This document shows, in pieces, positions 10,259 through 18,721 of a stretch of DNA of 64,000 nt. The translations under genes were made by a program, and so were the position numbers. Position 1 is the first letter of the stretch. Every line of letters begins with the position of its first letter. The notes below the pieces were generated by a model, which did no database searches, had not been told where the DNA came from, and saw only the letters and a list, made by a program, of their open reading frames with translations. Source of the DNA: Beijerinckiaceae bacterium (GTDB lineage: Bacteria > Pseudomonadota > Alphaproteobacteria > Rhizobiales > Beijerinckiaceae); the NCBI GenBank assembly GCA_027532775.1, contig JAPZTO010000001.1:124001-188000 (forward strand). The letters run 5' to 3'.

Positions 10259-11590
10259 TCAGCCGCTGCCGGCCCCTTTCGGGGCGTTGAGCGCGAGCAG
10301 GCGAGACAGGCTGCCCCGGGAAAGGGTTTCCGCCTCGGCAACGACCGCCTCGAAAAGCGCATCCTCCTCGGCCTGTTGCGAAACAGGGGCAGGCTTGGTG
10401 GCAGGTTTGCGCGCCGCGATGCCGCCGATGGCGGCCAGCCCTTCGCGGGCGGAACGCGCCCAGGTGAAATCCGCGGCCCGCGCCAGTCCGTGCCGCGCCA
10501 GCCTCTCCCGGAGATCCGGATCGCGCATCAACGCGAGGATGCGGCCCGCCAGGTCTTCGGGATCACGCGGATCGAAAAGGGCCTCGTCGAGGCCGACAAC
10601 TTCCGGCAGGGCCCCCGCCCGGGCGGCAAGGACCGGCACGCCGGAAGCCATGGCCTCCAGAGCGGTCAGCCCGAACCCCTCCATCAGCGAAGGCTGGATC
10701 ACGAGATCGGCGCGGCGATAGATCGAGACAAGGTCCTCGTCGCGGAAGGAGCCGGCCAGTACCAGCTCCTCCTCCGCGAGGCCGAGGCGGCGGGCCTGGC
10801 TCAGCAGGGCCTCACCTTCCCCCGGCGAATAGGCGCCATGCACCTCGAACCGGAAAGCCGGTCCGCCCTGCTGGCGGACGCGTTGCAGCGCGTCGAGACA
10901 GACGCCAACGTTCTTCCGGGGATCCAGCGCACCAACATAGAGGATGGTGAAGGGGCTGGCCGGCTGGCGCGGCCTGATCGTTCCGGCCAGCCAGTCCGGC
11001 GCGATGCCGGCGGACAGGTTGGTGACGGCTTCGGCGCCGAGGATGGCCCGCGTCTCCTCCGCCGCGAAGGCGGATATGGCGAGGAACCCGTCGAAGGCCC
11101 GGAGGCCGGCGACGAGAGCGCCATAGGCTTCGCGGTCCTTCGCCGTCCTCAGATAGTCATCCGGCATCCGGTGCGGGATGAAATCATAGATGATGGCAAA
11201 GCCGGGCCGGGCAAAGGCCGGGCCCGGGCGGAACGGAACGAACGGGTGCGACATCGCCTCGAAAGGCGACAGGCAAATCGCAGCATCGGGCGCGATCATG
11301 CCGACATGCAGGTCCAGCACCCGCTCGGACACGCGCCGCCGTTCGGTGGCGCCGGTAAAGGCCAGCCCGGCTTCGGCGATGCCATGCCAGTGTCGGATCT
11401 CCAACCCGGGCACATCCCGGAGCAGGGCATCCTCGATGGCCTCGAGATCATCCGGGACAGCGGCATTGAGCGAGAGGACGAGTTCGGCGCCCTCACCGGC
11501 CAAGGCGCGGATCCAGGCAAGGGCATAGCGGCCGATGCCGCGCCGCCGGCTGCTCGACTGGAAACATTGTCCGTCCAGCCAAAGCTTCAT
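10259..11590 (-). CDS. Glycosyltransferase family 4 (group 1)
   Basis: A GT-B glycosyltransferase of 443 residues. The C-terminal nucleotide-sugar domain shows FTILYVGALDPRKNVG, ADLVIQPSLMEGFGLTALEAMA with the EGFG-x5-E motif, and SGVPVLAARAGALPEVVG. The N-terminus begins MKLWLDGQCFQSSSRRRGIGRY, typical of GT4 mannosyl- or rhamnosyltransferases of the WbdB/WbdC type. It probably adds GDP-mannose or GDP-rhamnose units to the growing polysaccharide. Its start overlaps the stop of a small upstream open frame by four bases. The C-terminal 60 residues extend past the GT domain and have no recognisable motif. Confidence 0.88.
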   Translation of the reverse strand: MKLWLDGQCFQSSSRRRGIGRYALAWIRALAGEGAELVLSLNAAVPDDLEAIEDALLRDVPGLEIRHWHGIAEAGLAFTGATERRRVSERVLDLHVGMIAPDAAICLSPFEAMSHPFVPFRPGPAFARPGFAIIYDFIPHRMPDDYLRTAKDREAYGALVAGLRAFDGFLAISAFAAEETRAILGAEAVTNLSAGIAPDWLAGTIRPRQPASPFTILYVGALDPRKNVGVCLDALQRVRQQGGPAFRFEVHGAYSPGEGEALLSQARRLGLAEEELVLAGSFRDEDLVSIYRRADLVIQPSLMEGFGLTALEAMASGVPVLAARAGALPEVVGLDEALFDPRDPEDLAGRILALMRDPDLRERLARHGLARAADFTWARSAREGLAAIGGIAARKPATKPAPVSQQAEEDALFEAVVAEAETLSRGSLSRLLALNAPKGAGSG

Positions 11591-11859
11591 GGCCGGTTGT
11601 TCCGCAGGGCATGGGCTTCGAGGCGCTGCGACCAGTATTCGAGGCTCGCAGCATCGGGAACGCGGTTCCAGACGATGCCTTCGGGATTGTCAGCGGACAT
11701 ATGGGCGCGGGCCTTCTGCCCGGCGATCAGGACAACCACCAGGCGGTCCAGCAGGCGCGACGCTTCCATCCGGGCAACGATCCAGCGCTCGATGCGGGGG
11801 TGGCGCTCGACCCAGCCGACAATTGCCATGGTCAGCCTTGCAAAAAGTGTCCGGACCAT
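11587..11859 (-). CDS. Small hypothetical protein, coupled to glycosyltransferase
   Basis: An open frame of 90 residues from the ATG at 11859, whose stop overlaps the glycosyltransferase start as ATGA. The product begins MVRTLFARLTMAIVGWVERH, has a helix-rich basic N-terminal half, and ends with a region containing EYWSQRLEAH. I do not recognise the family. A start at 12015 (142 residues) is also open but would leave only 48 bases to the divergent methyltransferase gene. The coupling overlap suggests it is translated, and it may help the glycosyltransferase at the membrane. Without a homologue it could still be a chance frame. Confidence 0.45.
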   Translation of the reverse strand: MVRTLFARLTMAIVGWVERHPRIERWIVARMEASRLLDRLVVVLIAGQKARAHMSADNPEGIVWNRVPDAASLEYWSQRLEAHALRNNRP

Positions 11860-11996
11860 TTCTGCCGTTTGGTTGGATGGAAGAAAGCCGCGAAACAAAA
11901 CGAACAGGAGGCCCGGCAAAGCCCGCCGGCCTGCCCTCGATCCGCAGGATCCGGGGACGATAACCCCCGACCCTGTTGATCCTGCAAATTCCCTGT

Positions 11997-12024
11997 TTGC
12001 GTCAGGGGCTTCCATTATCTATAG
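11997..12024 (+). promoter_or_regulatory. Candidate promoter for the methyltransferase-glycosyltransferase group
   Basis: TTGCGT and CTATAG are spaced by 16 bases and sit about 40 bases before the methyltransferase start. Just downstream, AGAGGA is placed correctly as its ribosome binding site. The boxes are only a loose match to the sigma-70 consensus. Confidence 0.3.
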
Positions 12025-12063
12025 CGGGGCCATTGGTCAAAGGGACTGGTAGAGGAATTTCGT

Positions 12064-13311
12064 ATGGCTCCGATGTCGTCGCGTTATCGTCGAATCACCG
12101 AATGCCGGATCGGCGGCGGCAGCGATCTCGTTTCCGTGCTCAATCTCGGCGAACAGACCCTGACTGGCGTCTTCCCGAAGGATCCGAACCAGGCCATCAC
12201 GCGCGGGCCGCTCGAACTGGTCTGGTCGCCGAAGAGCGATCTTCTCCAGCTCGCGCATACGTACGATTCCAGCGAGATGTACGGCGAGAATTACGGCTAT
12301 CGCTCGGGCCTCAACCAGAGCATGGTCGATCATCTCACCCGGAAAATCCGCCATCTCGAACGTCTTGCCGATCTCAAACCCGGCTCGACGGTGCTCGATA
12401 TCGGCTCGAATGATTGCACATCGCTCAAGGCCTACCAGACCAGCGCCCTCAAGCGCATCGGCATCGATCCCACCGGCAAGAAGTTCGCCCAGTACTATCC
12501 GGATGATGTGAAACTGGTGCCGGATTTCTTCTCGGCCGACAATTTCTGGAGCGTCTCGAAGGAAGCAGCGTCGATCGTGACCTCGATCGCGATGTTCTAT
12601 GATCTCGACGATCCGATCGGTTTCGCGCGCCAGATCGAAAAGGTTCTCGCGCCGAATGGCATCTGGCATTTCGAGCAGAGCTACATGCCTTCGATGCTGC
12701 GCCTGTGCTCCTATGACACGATCTGCCACGAGCATCTCGAATACTACTCGCTGGCGGCCGTGGTGCGGATCCTCGATGCCGCGGACATGAAGGTCATCGA
12801 TGTGCAGATGAATGCCGTCAATGGCGGCAGCTTTGCCGTCACGGCGGCGAAGAAATCCAGCTCGGTGCGGCCGAACCGGCCGGTCATCGACTGGCTGCTC
12901 GAGCAGGAAGACCGCATGGGCCTGCGCACGCCGAAGCCCTACCGGGAATTCGAGGAGCGCGTCTATCGCCATCGTGACGATCTGGTGCGGCTGATCAACA
13001 GCCTCGCTGCCGACGGCAAGACCGTCCTGGGCTATGGCGCCTCGACCAAGGGCAATGTGGTGCTGCAGTTCTGCGGGCTGACCGCGAAGCAGATCCCGGC
13101 CATTGCCGAGGTGAACCCGGAGAAGTTCGGCGCCTTCACGCCCGGCACCAACATTCCGATCGTCTCGGAAGCCGATGCCAAAGCCATGAACCCGGATTAC
13201 TTCCTCGTGCTGCCGTGGCATTTCAAGGACGGCATCCTGCGCCGCGAGGCGGAATACATCAATCAGGGCGGCAAGATGATCTTCCCGTTCCCTGAAATCG
13301 AGATCATCTGA
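12064..13311 (+). CDS. SAM-dependent methyltransferase, sugar C-methyltransferase-like
   Basis: A 415-residue protein with the three-part plan of NDP-sugar C-methyltransferases (TylC3/NovU/TcaB9 type). It has an N-terminal small domain, a central Rossmann methyltransferase with VLDIGSNDCTSL at about residue 110, and a C-terminal domain containing VLGYGASTKGNVVLQFCGL and DYFLVLPWHFKDGILRRE. Family members normally bind zinc through several cysteines at the N-terminus. Here only one is visible (ECRIGG), so metal binding is probably lost. AGAGGA precedes the ATG. Neighbours suggest action on the GDP-rhamnose-derived glycan or its nucleotide precursor. Whether it methylates carbon, oxygen or nitrogen is not clear. 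Confidence 0.82.
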   Translation: MAPMSSRYRRITECRIGGGSDLVSVLNLGEQTLTGVFPKDPNQAITRGPLELVWSPKSDLLQLAHTYDSSEMYGENYGYRSGLNQSMVDHLTRKIRHLERLADLKPGSTVLDIGSNDCTSLKAYQTSALKRIGIDPTGKKFAQYYPDDVKLVPDFFSADNFWSVSKEAASIVTSIAMFYDLDDPIGFARQIEKVLAPNGIWHFEQSYMPSMLRLCSYDTICHEHLEYYSLAAVVRILDAADMKVIDVQMNAVNGGSFAVTAAKKSSSVRPNRPVIDWLLEQEDRMGLRTPKPYREFEERVYRHRDDLVRLINSLAADGKTVLGYGASTKGNVVLQFCGLTAKQIPAIAEVNPEKFGAFTPGTNIPIVSEADAKAMNPDYFLVLPWHFKDGILRREAEYINQGGKMIFPFPEIEII

Positions 13312-13348
13312 AGGTCGGCACCGGGGCACGCTCCGGAGCGAGGTTGCC

Positions 13349-15886
13349 GTGAAACGGATCTTCTGGCTTGGAATGCACAAGCTGCTGGTGCGCACCGAAC
13401 TGGTTCGGCTGCGCAAGCTCGGCTACGAGGTGTTCAACCCCCCGTATCTGAGCCCGGTCTATGACCAGTCGGCCAATCTCGACTGGGACAGCCAGCAACC
13501 GACCACCCTGCCCCGGGAGGTTTTCGAGGCGCTCTCGCAGCACAATTTCTTCTACAATTCGGTGCCGGAGCCGATCGCGGAACTGCTCAACACGTATTTC
13601 GATACGGTTGTCGTCACGATCAATCCCGACTGGCTGACCGAGATCCTCAAGGTCTATAAGGGGCGGCTGATCTATCGCACCTATGGCCAGCCCTATCCGC
13701 TTTCGGAATATCTCTGGAACAACGGCGCCGGACGGCTGATCCTCGACCGCCCGGATTTCCTGTTCATGCCGTTCCATGCCCGGTCGGTCGATCTCGAGCA
13801 TGACTGGCTGCTCGACCGGATGCGCGTGGTCCCCTACCAGATCGATGACGACATCCTTGATCTCGCCGGGACCTATGAGGGCCCGCGCGAGACGCGGATC
13901 ATGGTCACCTGTCCGAATATCGACAACCGCTACTATCATGCGCATTACCGGCATCTGAAGCGGCATTTCGGTGCCCCGTATTACAGCTATTACGGCGTCC
14001 AGCCCCGGAAATTCGACGATCCGCAGATCGTCGGCACCATCCCGCGCGCCGAATTGATGCGCCATTACCAGACATCCGCCGGCTCTCTCTACACGCATGG
14101 CGGGCCCATGGTTTCCTATCTGCCGCCGATCGAGATGATGACCATCGGTGGCCCGGTCATCTCCATCCGCCACAACCTGCTGGCGCGGATGCTTCCCAAG
14201 GATGCGCCGGGCCTAGCGGATAACGAGGATATCGCGCGCGATCATTGCCGCCGGCTTGTCGAGAAGGACAAGGTCTTCGCCGCCGAGATCATCGCCAGCC
14301 AGGGCGAGGCCGCCCGGAACTATCACCGGGACTATGTGAACCCGATCTTCGATGCGGCCCATGCGGAATGGATGGCACCGGAACGGGCCAGCCCCGCGCC
14401 GGCGCTGATCATCAATGCGCCGCCGCCTGCCCGGCCGGCATCGGGGCGCAAGCGCATCTACCTCCTGTTCCATTTCCCCGGCAGCATCGTCGGGCGGCGG
14501 GAGAGCGCCTATTTCTCGGCCGAGGGAATCCCCCGTGTGGCCCGGCAGTTCGTCGAGGGCCTCCTCCGGGCGACGGATTACGAAGTGGTCGTGACGACGA
14601 CCTATGGCAATGCACCCTTCACCATGGGCTATTTCGGCGCGAAGGGCGAAAGCCGGGTGAAGGTGCTGGTGGTCGACGATTTTCCGGCCATCCGGAGCCA
14701 TCATGTCCGGACGCCGTCCCTGCCCGAGAAGGCGTTCGACGCGCTCGGCAAGCGCTGGCGCTACTGGTCGTTCCGCCATCTGCCGGTCTTCCTGCGCAAC
14801 CTGCCCGACGATGCCGCCAGGCTGGCCGTCTCCGCCTTCCGCCGGGTCGAATGGCGCCTCGCCCGGCTCCTGCCCCGGAAGCATGTGCCCGTTGCGACCC
14901 CGGTCGATGTCGCCAAGGTTGTCGACAGCGATCCGCATGCCGCCGGCGTGATCGTGCCACATTACTACCTGTTCCCGGAAGCGGCGCGGATGGCCACGCG
15001 GCATGCGCTCTATCTCCCGGATTACACGCCGCATTTCTTCAAGGGCGGCAAGGCCTTCCCCGGGCAGGAGGAGCATGCGCGGATCGGCAAGGCCCTGTGC
15101 CGTTCGGCCAGTGTCATCATCTCCAATTCGGAGTTCACGCGGTCCTACCTGGCCGAGACGGAACTGGAAGTCGATATCGCCAAGCTGCGCGTGTTCCCGC
15201 TGCCGAACCTCAACCTCGCGCCGCCGCCGGATTCGGCAGAGCCGGGCTCGCCGGTCCAGAACCATGTCGCCGTCCTCGCCCGGCAGCGGCCGATCCTGTT
15301 CTACCCGACGCAGAACCGGCCCAACAAGAACATTGCCTTCCTGCTCGAACTGCTCGACGGGATGATCCGCGACTGGGCGAAAATCGGGCCGGAGGGCATG
15401 GAGCCACCGGTTCTGGTCCTGACCTGCAGCCTCGATGACTTCCCGCCTGTCCGGGAAGCCTACCAGCGGCTCGGGATGCAGCCGCATGTCATCCTCGTCT
15501 CGGGATCCTCGGATGCCGATCTGCGCTGGATCTATGCGCGCGCGGCGGCCCTGGTGCTCACCACGACGATGGAGGGCAATTTCCCGCCGCAGGTGCTGGA
15601 GGCCCTGGCCTATGACACGCCTGTCGTGGCGGCGCGGATCCGGCTGATCACCGACGAACTGGGCGACCGGCCGGATGACCTGCTCCTCGCCGAGCCGATG
15701 GACGATGCTTCCTTCCGGGCGGCCCTGCTGCGGGCGCTGACGGACCGGGAAGCGGTGATCGCCAGCCAGCAGAATGCCTACCGTCGGTTGATGGAACGGC
15801 GCTCGCCCGCCTATTTCGGCGAGCAGATGGCCGGAATCGCCGCCATTCTCGACTCCGCACCGGCGCCGCAGGGCCGGGCTGGATGA
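13349..15886 (+). CDS. Two-domain glycosyltransferase, candidate polymerase
   Basis: An 845-residue protein. The C-terminal half (about residues 370-840) is a GT4-type GT-B enzyme with ILFYPTQNRPNKNIAFLLEL and the motif TTMEGNFPPQVLEALAYDTP (about residue 740). The N-terminal third begins MKRIFWLGMHKLL and looks like a second, divergent glycosyltransferase-like module: TYGQPYPLSEYLWN, then YLPPIEMMTIGGPVIS near residue 255. A proline/alanine-rich linker lies at about residues 335-365. The size and two-module plan resemble WbdA, the O9a polymannose polymerase, which fits the WbdD-like gene two frames downstream, but this is inference. The start is GTG, preceded by GGAG and AGG. Confidence 0.75.
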   Translation: MKRIFWLGMHKLLVRTELVRLRKLGYEVFNPPYLSPVYDQSANLDWDSQQPTTLPREVFEALSQHNFFYNSVPEPIAELLNTYFDTVVVTINPDWLTEILKVYKGRLIYRTYGQPYPLSEYLWNNGAGRLILDRPDFLFMPFHARSVDLEHDWLLDRMRVVPYQIDDDILDLAGTYEGPRETRIMVTCPNIDNRYYHAHYRHLKRHFGAPYYSYYGVQPRKFDDPQIVGTIPRAELMRHYQTSAGSLYTHGGPMVSYLPPIEMMTIGGPVISIRHNLLARMLPKDAPGLADNEDIARDHCRRLVEKDKVFAAEIIASQGEAARNYHRDYVNPIFDAAHAEWMAPERASPAPALIINAPPPARPASGRKRIYLLFHFPGSIVGRRESAYFSAEGIPRVARQFVEGLLRATDYEVVVTTTYGNAPFTMGYFGAKGESRVKVLVVDDFPAIRSHHVRTPSLPEKAFDALGKRWRYWSFRHLPVFLRNLPDDAARLAVSAFRRVEWRLARLLPRKHVPVATPVDVAKVVDSDPHAAGVIVPHYYLFPEAARMATRHALYLPDYTPHFFKGGKAFPGQEEHARIGKALCRSASVIISNSEFTRSYLAETELEVDIAKLRVFPLPNLNLAPPPDSAEPGSPVQNHVAVLARQRPILFYPTQNRPNKNIAFLLELLDGMIRDWAKIGPEGMEPPVLVLTCSLDDFPPVREAYQRLGMQPHVILVSGSSDADLRWIYARAAALVLTTTMEGNFPPQVLEALAYDTPVVAARIRLITDELGDRPDDLLLAEPMDDASFRAALLRALTDREAVIASQQNAYRRLMERRSPAYFGEQMAGIAAILDSAPAPQGRAG

Positions 15887-15908
15887 CCATGCCGCCGCTG
15901 CAGGATGC

Positions 15909-16976
15909 ATGGGAACCGCCATGCTGATCGCGTCCTTCGCCAGCGACACGATCTATGGACGGTTCTGCCACGATCTCGTGCGGACCATCGTCGCATCGGC
16001 CAGGCCTGACTTCCTCGCGATCGAGGCGGAATCGGTGCGCGACATGGCCGACCAGGTGGCCGGGCGCCGGGTGCCGGGCATCCTCGTCCTGTCCTGCCGG
16101 CCGGAAAGTGACCTGCTGCAGATTGCGGGGCGGCTGCATGGCCGCACGATCCTGTTCGACGAATATGCCGAGGACCTGGCCGGCAATTTCCTGCGCCAGA
16201 AGCGGTTCACCTGGCCGGTCGCGCTGCAGCATACCTGCGCCTTTTTGTGCACCACGGCCCCGGTGCGCAAGGCAGGCGGGCCAGCCCTGACGGTGCTCCG
16301 CCGGCCAGGGCTGACGCTCCGGATGCTGCTCGCCACGATCCTCCAGGTGCTCGAGATGCCGATGGAACCGGCGAAGCTGGTCGAGGCAGCGGCGCGGATC
16401 GACATCCGCCTCCCGCAGGATCTGGATCGCCTGCTCGACGAGGTCCTGCTCGAACGGGATCCGGCCATCACGCCGGCGGGGGCCGGCATCCAGGAACTGA
16501 CCATGGATGCCGTGGAGTTGATGCGGAACATCTACGAGCCCATCGTCACCCTGATCAATGGCGGCGAGGCACGGCCGATCATCTGGCCGGTCGAGATCTT
16601 CTTCGCCCAGACGGAGAAGAAGGCCGTCAGCGGCGTGCGCCCGGAACCCCAGACGATGCTCGGGCCGGCCCGCTTTCTCTATTTCGGGCCCTATCTCTGC
16701 TTGCCGGCGGGCCGGTGGCAGGCTATGGCCGAGTTCGAAGTGAAGAACAATCTCTCCCGGAACCGGGTGGAGATTGATATATCTCGAAATAACGAAACAA
16801 TTTCATTCAGTCTTGTTGATCTGCCCGAAGAGGGTTTTTTTACCGCTGTCACCGATTTTTTCAATGACCGCGGCGAGTTGCCGATCGAGATGCGGATCTT
16901 CCTTAAGGAAGGCGCCATCGAAGGCCAGTTTGAATTGAAGAAAGTGATGTTGACCCCGATTTCAGAGGGGGTTTGA
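15909..16976 (+). CDS. Hypothetical protein in polysaccharide assembly cluster
   Basis: I do not recognise this 355-residue protein. It begins MGTAMLIASFASDTIYGRF and has a Rossmann-like first 120 residues with hydrophobic strands (GILVLSC, TILFDEY), a helical middle, and a beta-rich C-terminus. It has no signal peptide or clear membrane segment. It sits between the candidate polymerase and the WbdD-like terminator on the same strand, so it may be an assembly partner or a non-canonical transferase. An alternative start is the ATG at 15921. The last 200 bases are much richer in A and T than the rest and contain a run of seven T at 16835. Confidence 0.7.
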   Translation: MGTAMLIASFASDTIYGRFCHDLVRTIVASARPDFLAIEAESVRDMADQVAGRRVPGILVLSCRPESDLLQIAGRLHGRTILFDEYAEDLAGNFLRQKRFTWPVALQHTCAFLCTTAPVRKAGGPALTVLRRPGLTLRMLLATILQVLEMPMEPAKLVEAAARIDIRLPQDLDRLLDEVLLERDPAITPAGAGIQELTMDAVELMRNIYEPIVTLINGGEARPIIWPVEIFFAQTEKKAVSGVRPEPQTMLGPARFLYFGPYLCLPAGRWQAMAEFEVKNNLSRNRVEIDISRNNETISFSLVDLPEEGFFTAVTDFFNDRGELPIEMRIFLKEGAIEGQFELKKVMLTPISEGV

Positions 16977-16980
16977 TTTC

Positions 16981-16996
16981 AGGAGTTTTTATTTTG
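16981..16996 (+). promoter_or_regulatory. Ribosome binding site deciding a TTG start
   Basis: AGGAG at 16981-16985 is followed by eight bases and then TTG at 16994. The frame has no ATG or GTG near the beginning of the methyltransferase domain, so this TTG is the best start. The upstream in-frame TTG at 16973 overlaps the previous stop and has no such site. Confidence 0.65.
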
Positions 16997-18643
16997 ATTG
17001 ATCCATTGCTGGAAGCCGCGGTTGCGGCCTTGCCCGAATTCTATCAACCCATCTATGGCCATACCGAGCGTTGGTCCGCCTCCCGGAAAACCGAGGATCG
17101 CGTCGAAGCGATCCTGCCGGTTGTCGAGGCTTTCGCCACCCTGCATGGCCGGCCGCCACGCATCCTCGATATCGGCTGCGCGCAGGGCTATCTGGCGCTG
17201 CGCCTCGCCGAAAGCGGGGCGCTGGTGCTGGGCATCGACAATGACCCGCGGAATATCCGGGTCTGCACCTTGCTGGCGGAAAGCCATCCGCATCTCGCGG
17301 CGCATTTCGAGGAGGCGGAAGCGATCGAGTTCCTGGCTGACCTGCCGGAGGACCGGTTCGACCTCGTGATCGGCCTGAGCGTCATGCATCATATCTGCCA
17401 CCGGATCGGCCTCGCCGCGACCAGGCGACTCGTTGCCGGGATTGCCACCCGCAGCCCGATGGCCCTGTTCGAACTGGCCCTCCGGGAAGAGCCGCTCTAC
17501 TGGGCGGCAGATCTGCCGGCCGACCCGTATGACCTGCTCGGGGATTTCCGGTTCCTCCGCGAGATCCGGCAATTCCCCACGCATCTCTCGTCCATCGCCC
17601 GGCCGCTGATCTTCTGTTCGAACCCTCTGGCCCTTGTCGGCGACGCCCTGTACCGGATCGATTCGATCCGCACGCAATCCGTGGTGGGGATCCATGACGG
17701 CGAGGCGGCGGGCCAGGCCTATATCGAGTCGGGGCCCGATTTCCTGAAACACGTCACTCTCCGCAGCCTGAACTGGGAAGCCAAACGCGCGGAACTGGCC
17801 CGGGAAGCCGCCTATCTGGCCGGCCCGGACCGGGCGGAGGAGGACCCGATCCTGTTCGGGCACGGGGCGACCGGTCGGGAGGCCTGGCTCCGCCGCAGCC
17901 GGCTTCCCGGCGAGACGCTGGATATCGTGAAGGGCCGGGGCGAGCCGATCGATGCCATCCGCATCACGCGGAGTATCCTGAGGCAACTGGCCCGGCTGGA
18001 GGCGCGCGGCTGGTATCACGGCGATGTCGCGCTGTGGAATGTGGTGCTGGGCCCGGATGGCGATGCGCGGCTGATCGATTTCGGCGCGTTGCGGCGCGAG
18101 CCCGTGAACTGCGTCTGGCCGGAGGACCTGCGCCTCGCCTTCGGGCAGTTCCTGTTCGACCTGACATCCAGCCTGCCGCTGCGGGCCTTTCCGGTCCGCA
18201 GGCCCCGCTTCCGGCCGTCCCACCTGCCCTTTCCCTTCCGCGATGCCTTCGATTCGCTGCTCTCGGAGGTTCCGGAATGGTCGGCGCAGTCCCTGCTGGA
18301 CCGGATCGACCGGGCGCTGCAGCAAGGCCCCGCCGGCACGGTTCCCTCCGTCGAGACCAGTCTTGCGACCGCGCTTGACGAATATGTCGACCGGCTGGGC
18401 GATACGGTGGAAGCCCTTCGCTCCGGCTATGTCCGCCAGCGCGACGGGCTGGAGGGGCATTTCCGGTGGCAGGCCGCCATGGAGGGGGCCCATCACCAGA
18501 CGCGACAACTCGTCGAGATGCTGGACGAGCGGCTGCGTGGGCTCGAACGCGCCCATCACGAGACCCGCCTGATGGTGGATCCGGTCGCCGCCGGCGGTCG
18601 CGCAAGCCTGCCCGCGCGGCTCCGGCGATGGATCGGCTGGTGA
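16994..18643 (+). CDS. WbdD-like methyltransferase-kinase, polysaccharide chain terminator
   Basis: The protein joins a class I methyltransferase (ILDIGCAQGYLALRLAE at about residues 57-73, FDLVIGLSVMHHI) to a protein-kinase-fold phosphotransferase with YHGDVALWN (His342, Asp344) and LIDFGAL (Asp362). This order and these motifs match WbdD, which caps E. coli O8/O9a polymannose with methyl or methyl-phosphate groups and sets chain length. About 100 helical residues follow the kinase domain from residue 450 and end in a basic, tryptophan-containing amphipathic segment. WbdD has a much longer coiled coil there, so this ruler is short. The start is TTG, chosen from its AGGAG. It lies next to glycosyltransferase genes. 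Assignment rests on motif recall, not on an alignment I could run. Confidence 0.82.
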   Translation: MIDPLLEAAVAALPEFYQPIYGHTERWSASRKTEDRVEAILPVVEAFATLHGRPPRILDIGCAQGYLALRLAESGALVLGIDNDPRNIRVCTLLAESHPHLAAHFEEAEAIEFLADLPEDRFDLVIGLSVMHHICHRIGLAATRRLVAGIATRSPMALFELALREEPLYWAADLPADPYDLLGDFRFLREIRQFPTHLSSIARPLIFCSNPLALVGDALYRIDSIRTQSVVGIHDGEAAGQAYIESGPDFLKHVTLRSLNWEAKRAELAREAAYLAGPDRAEEDPILFGHGATGREAWLRRSRLPGETLDIVKGRGEPIDAIRITRSILRQLARLEARGWYHGDVALWNVVLGPDGDARLIDFGALRREPVNCVWPEDLRLAFGQFLFDLTSSLPLRAFPVRRPRFRPSHLPFPFRDAFDSLLSEVPEWSAQSLLDRIDRALQQGPAGTVPSVETSLATALDEYVDRLGDTVEALRSGYVRQRDGLEGHFRWQAAMEGAHHQTRQLVEMLDERLRGLERAHHETRLMVDPVAAGGRASLPARLRRWIGW

Positions 18644-18721
18644 CAGACGGGCAAAGCGTGCCCGGCGGAGGGAAATAGGGGCTTGCTCCAGGGGTGGGCG
18701 CGGCGTAGCACAGGGTTTCCC

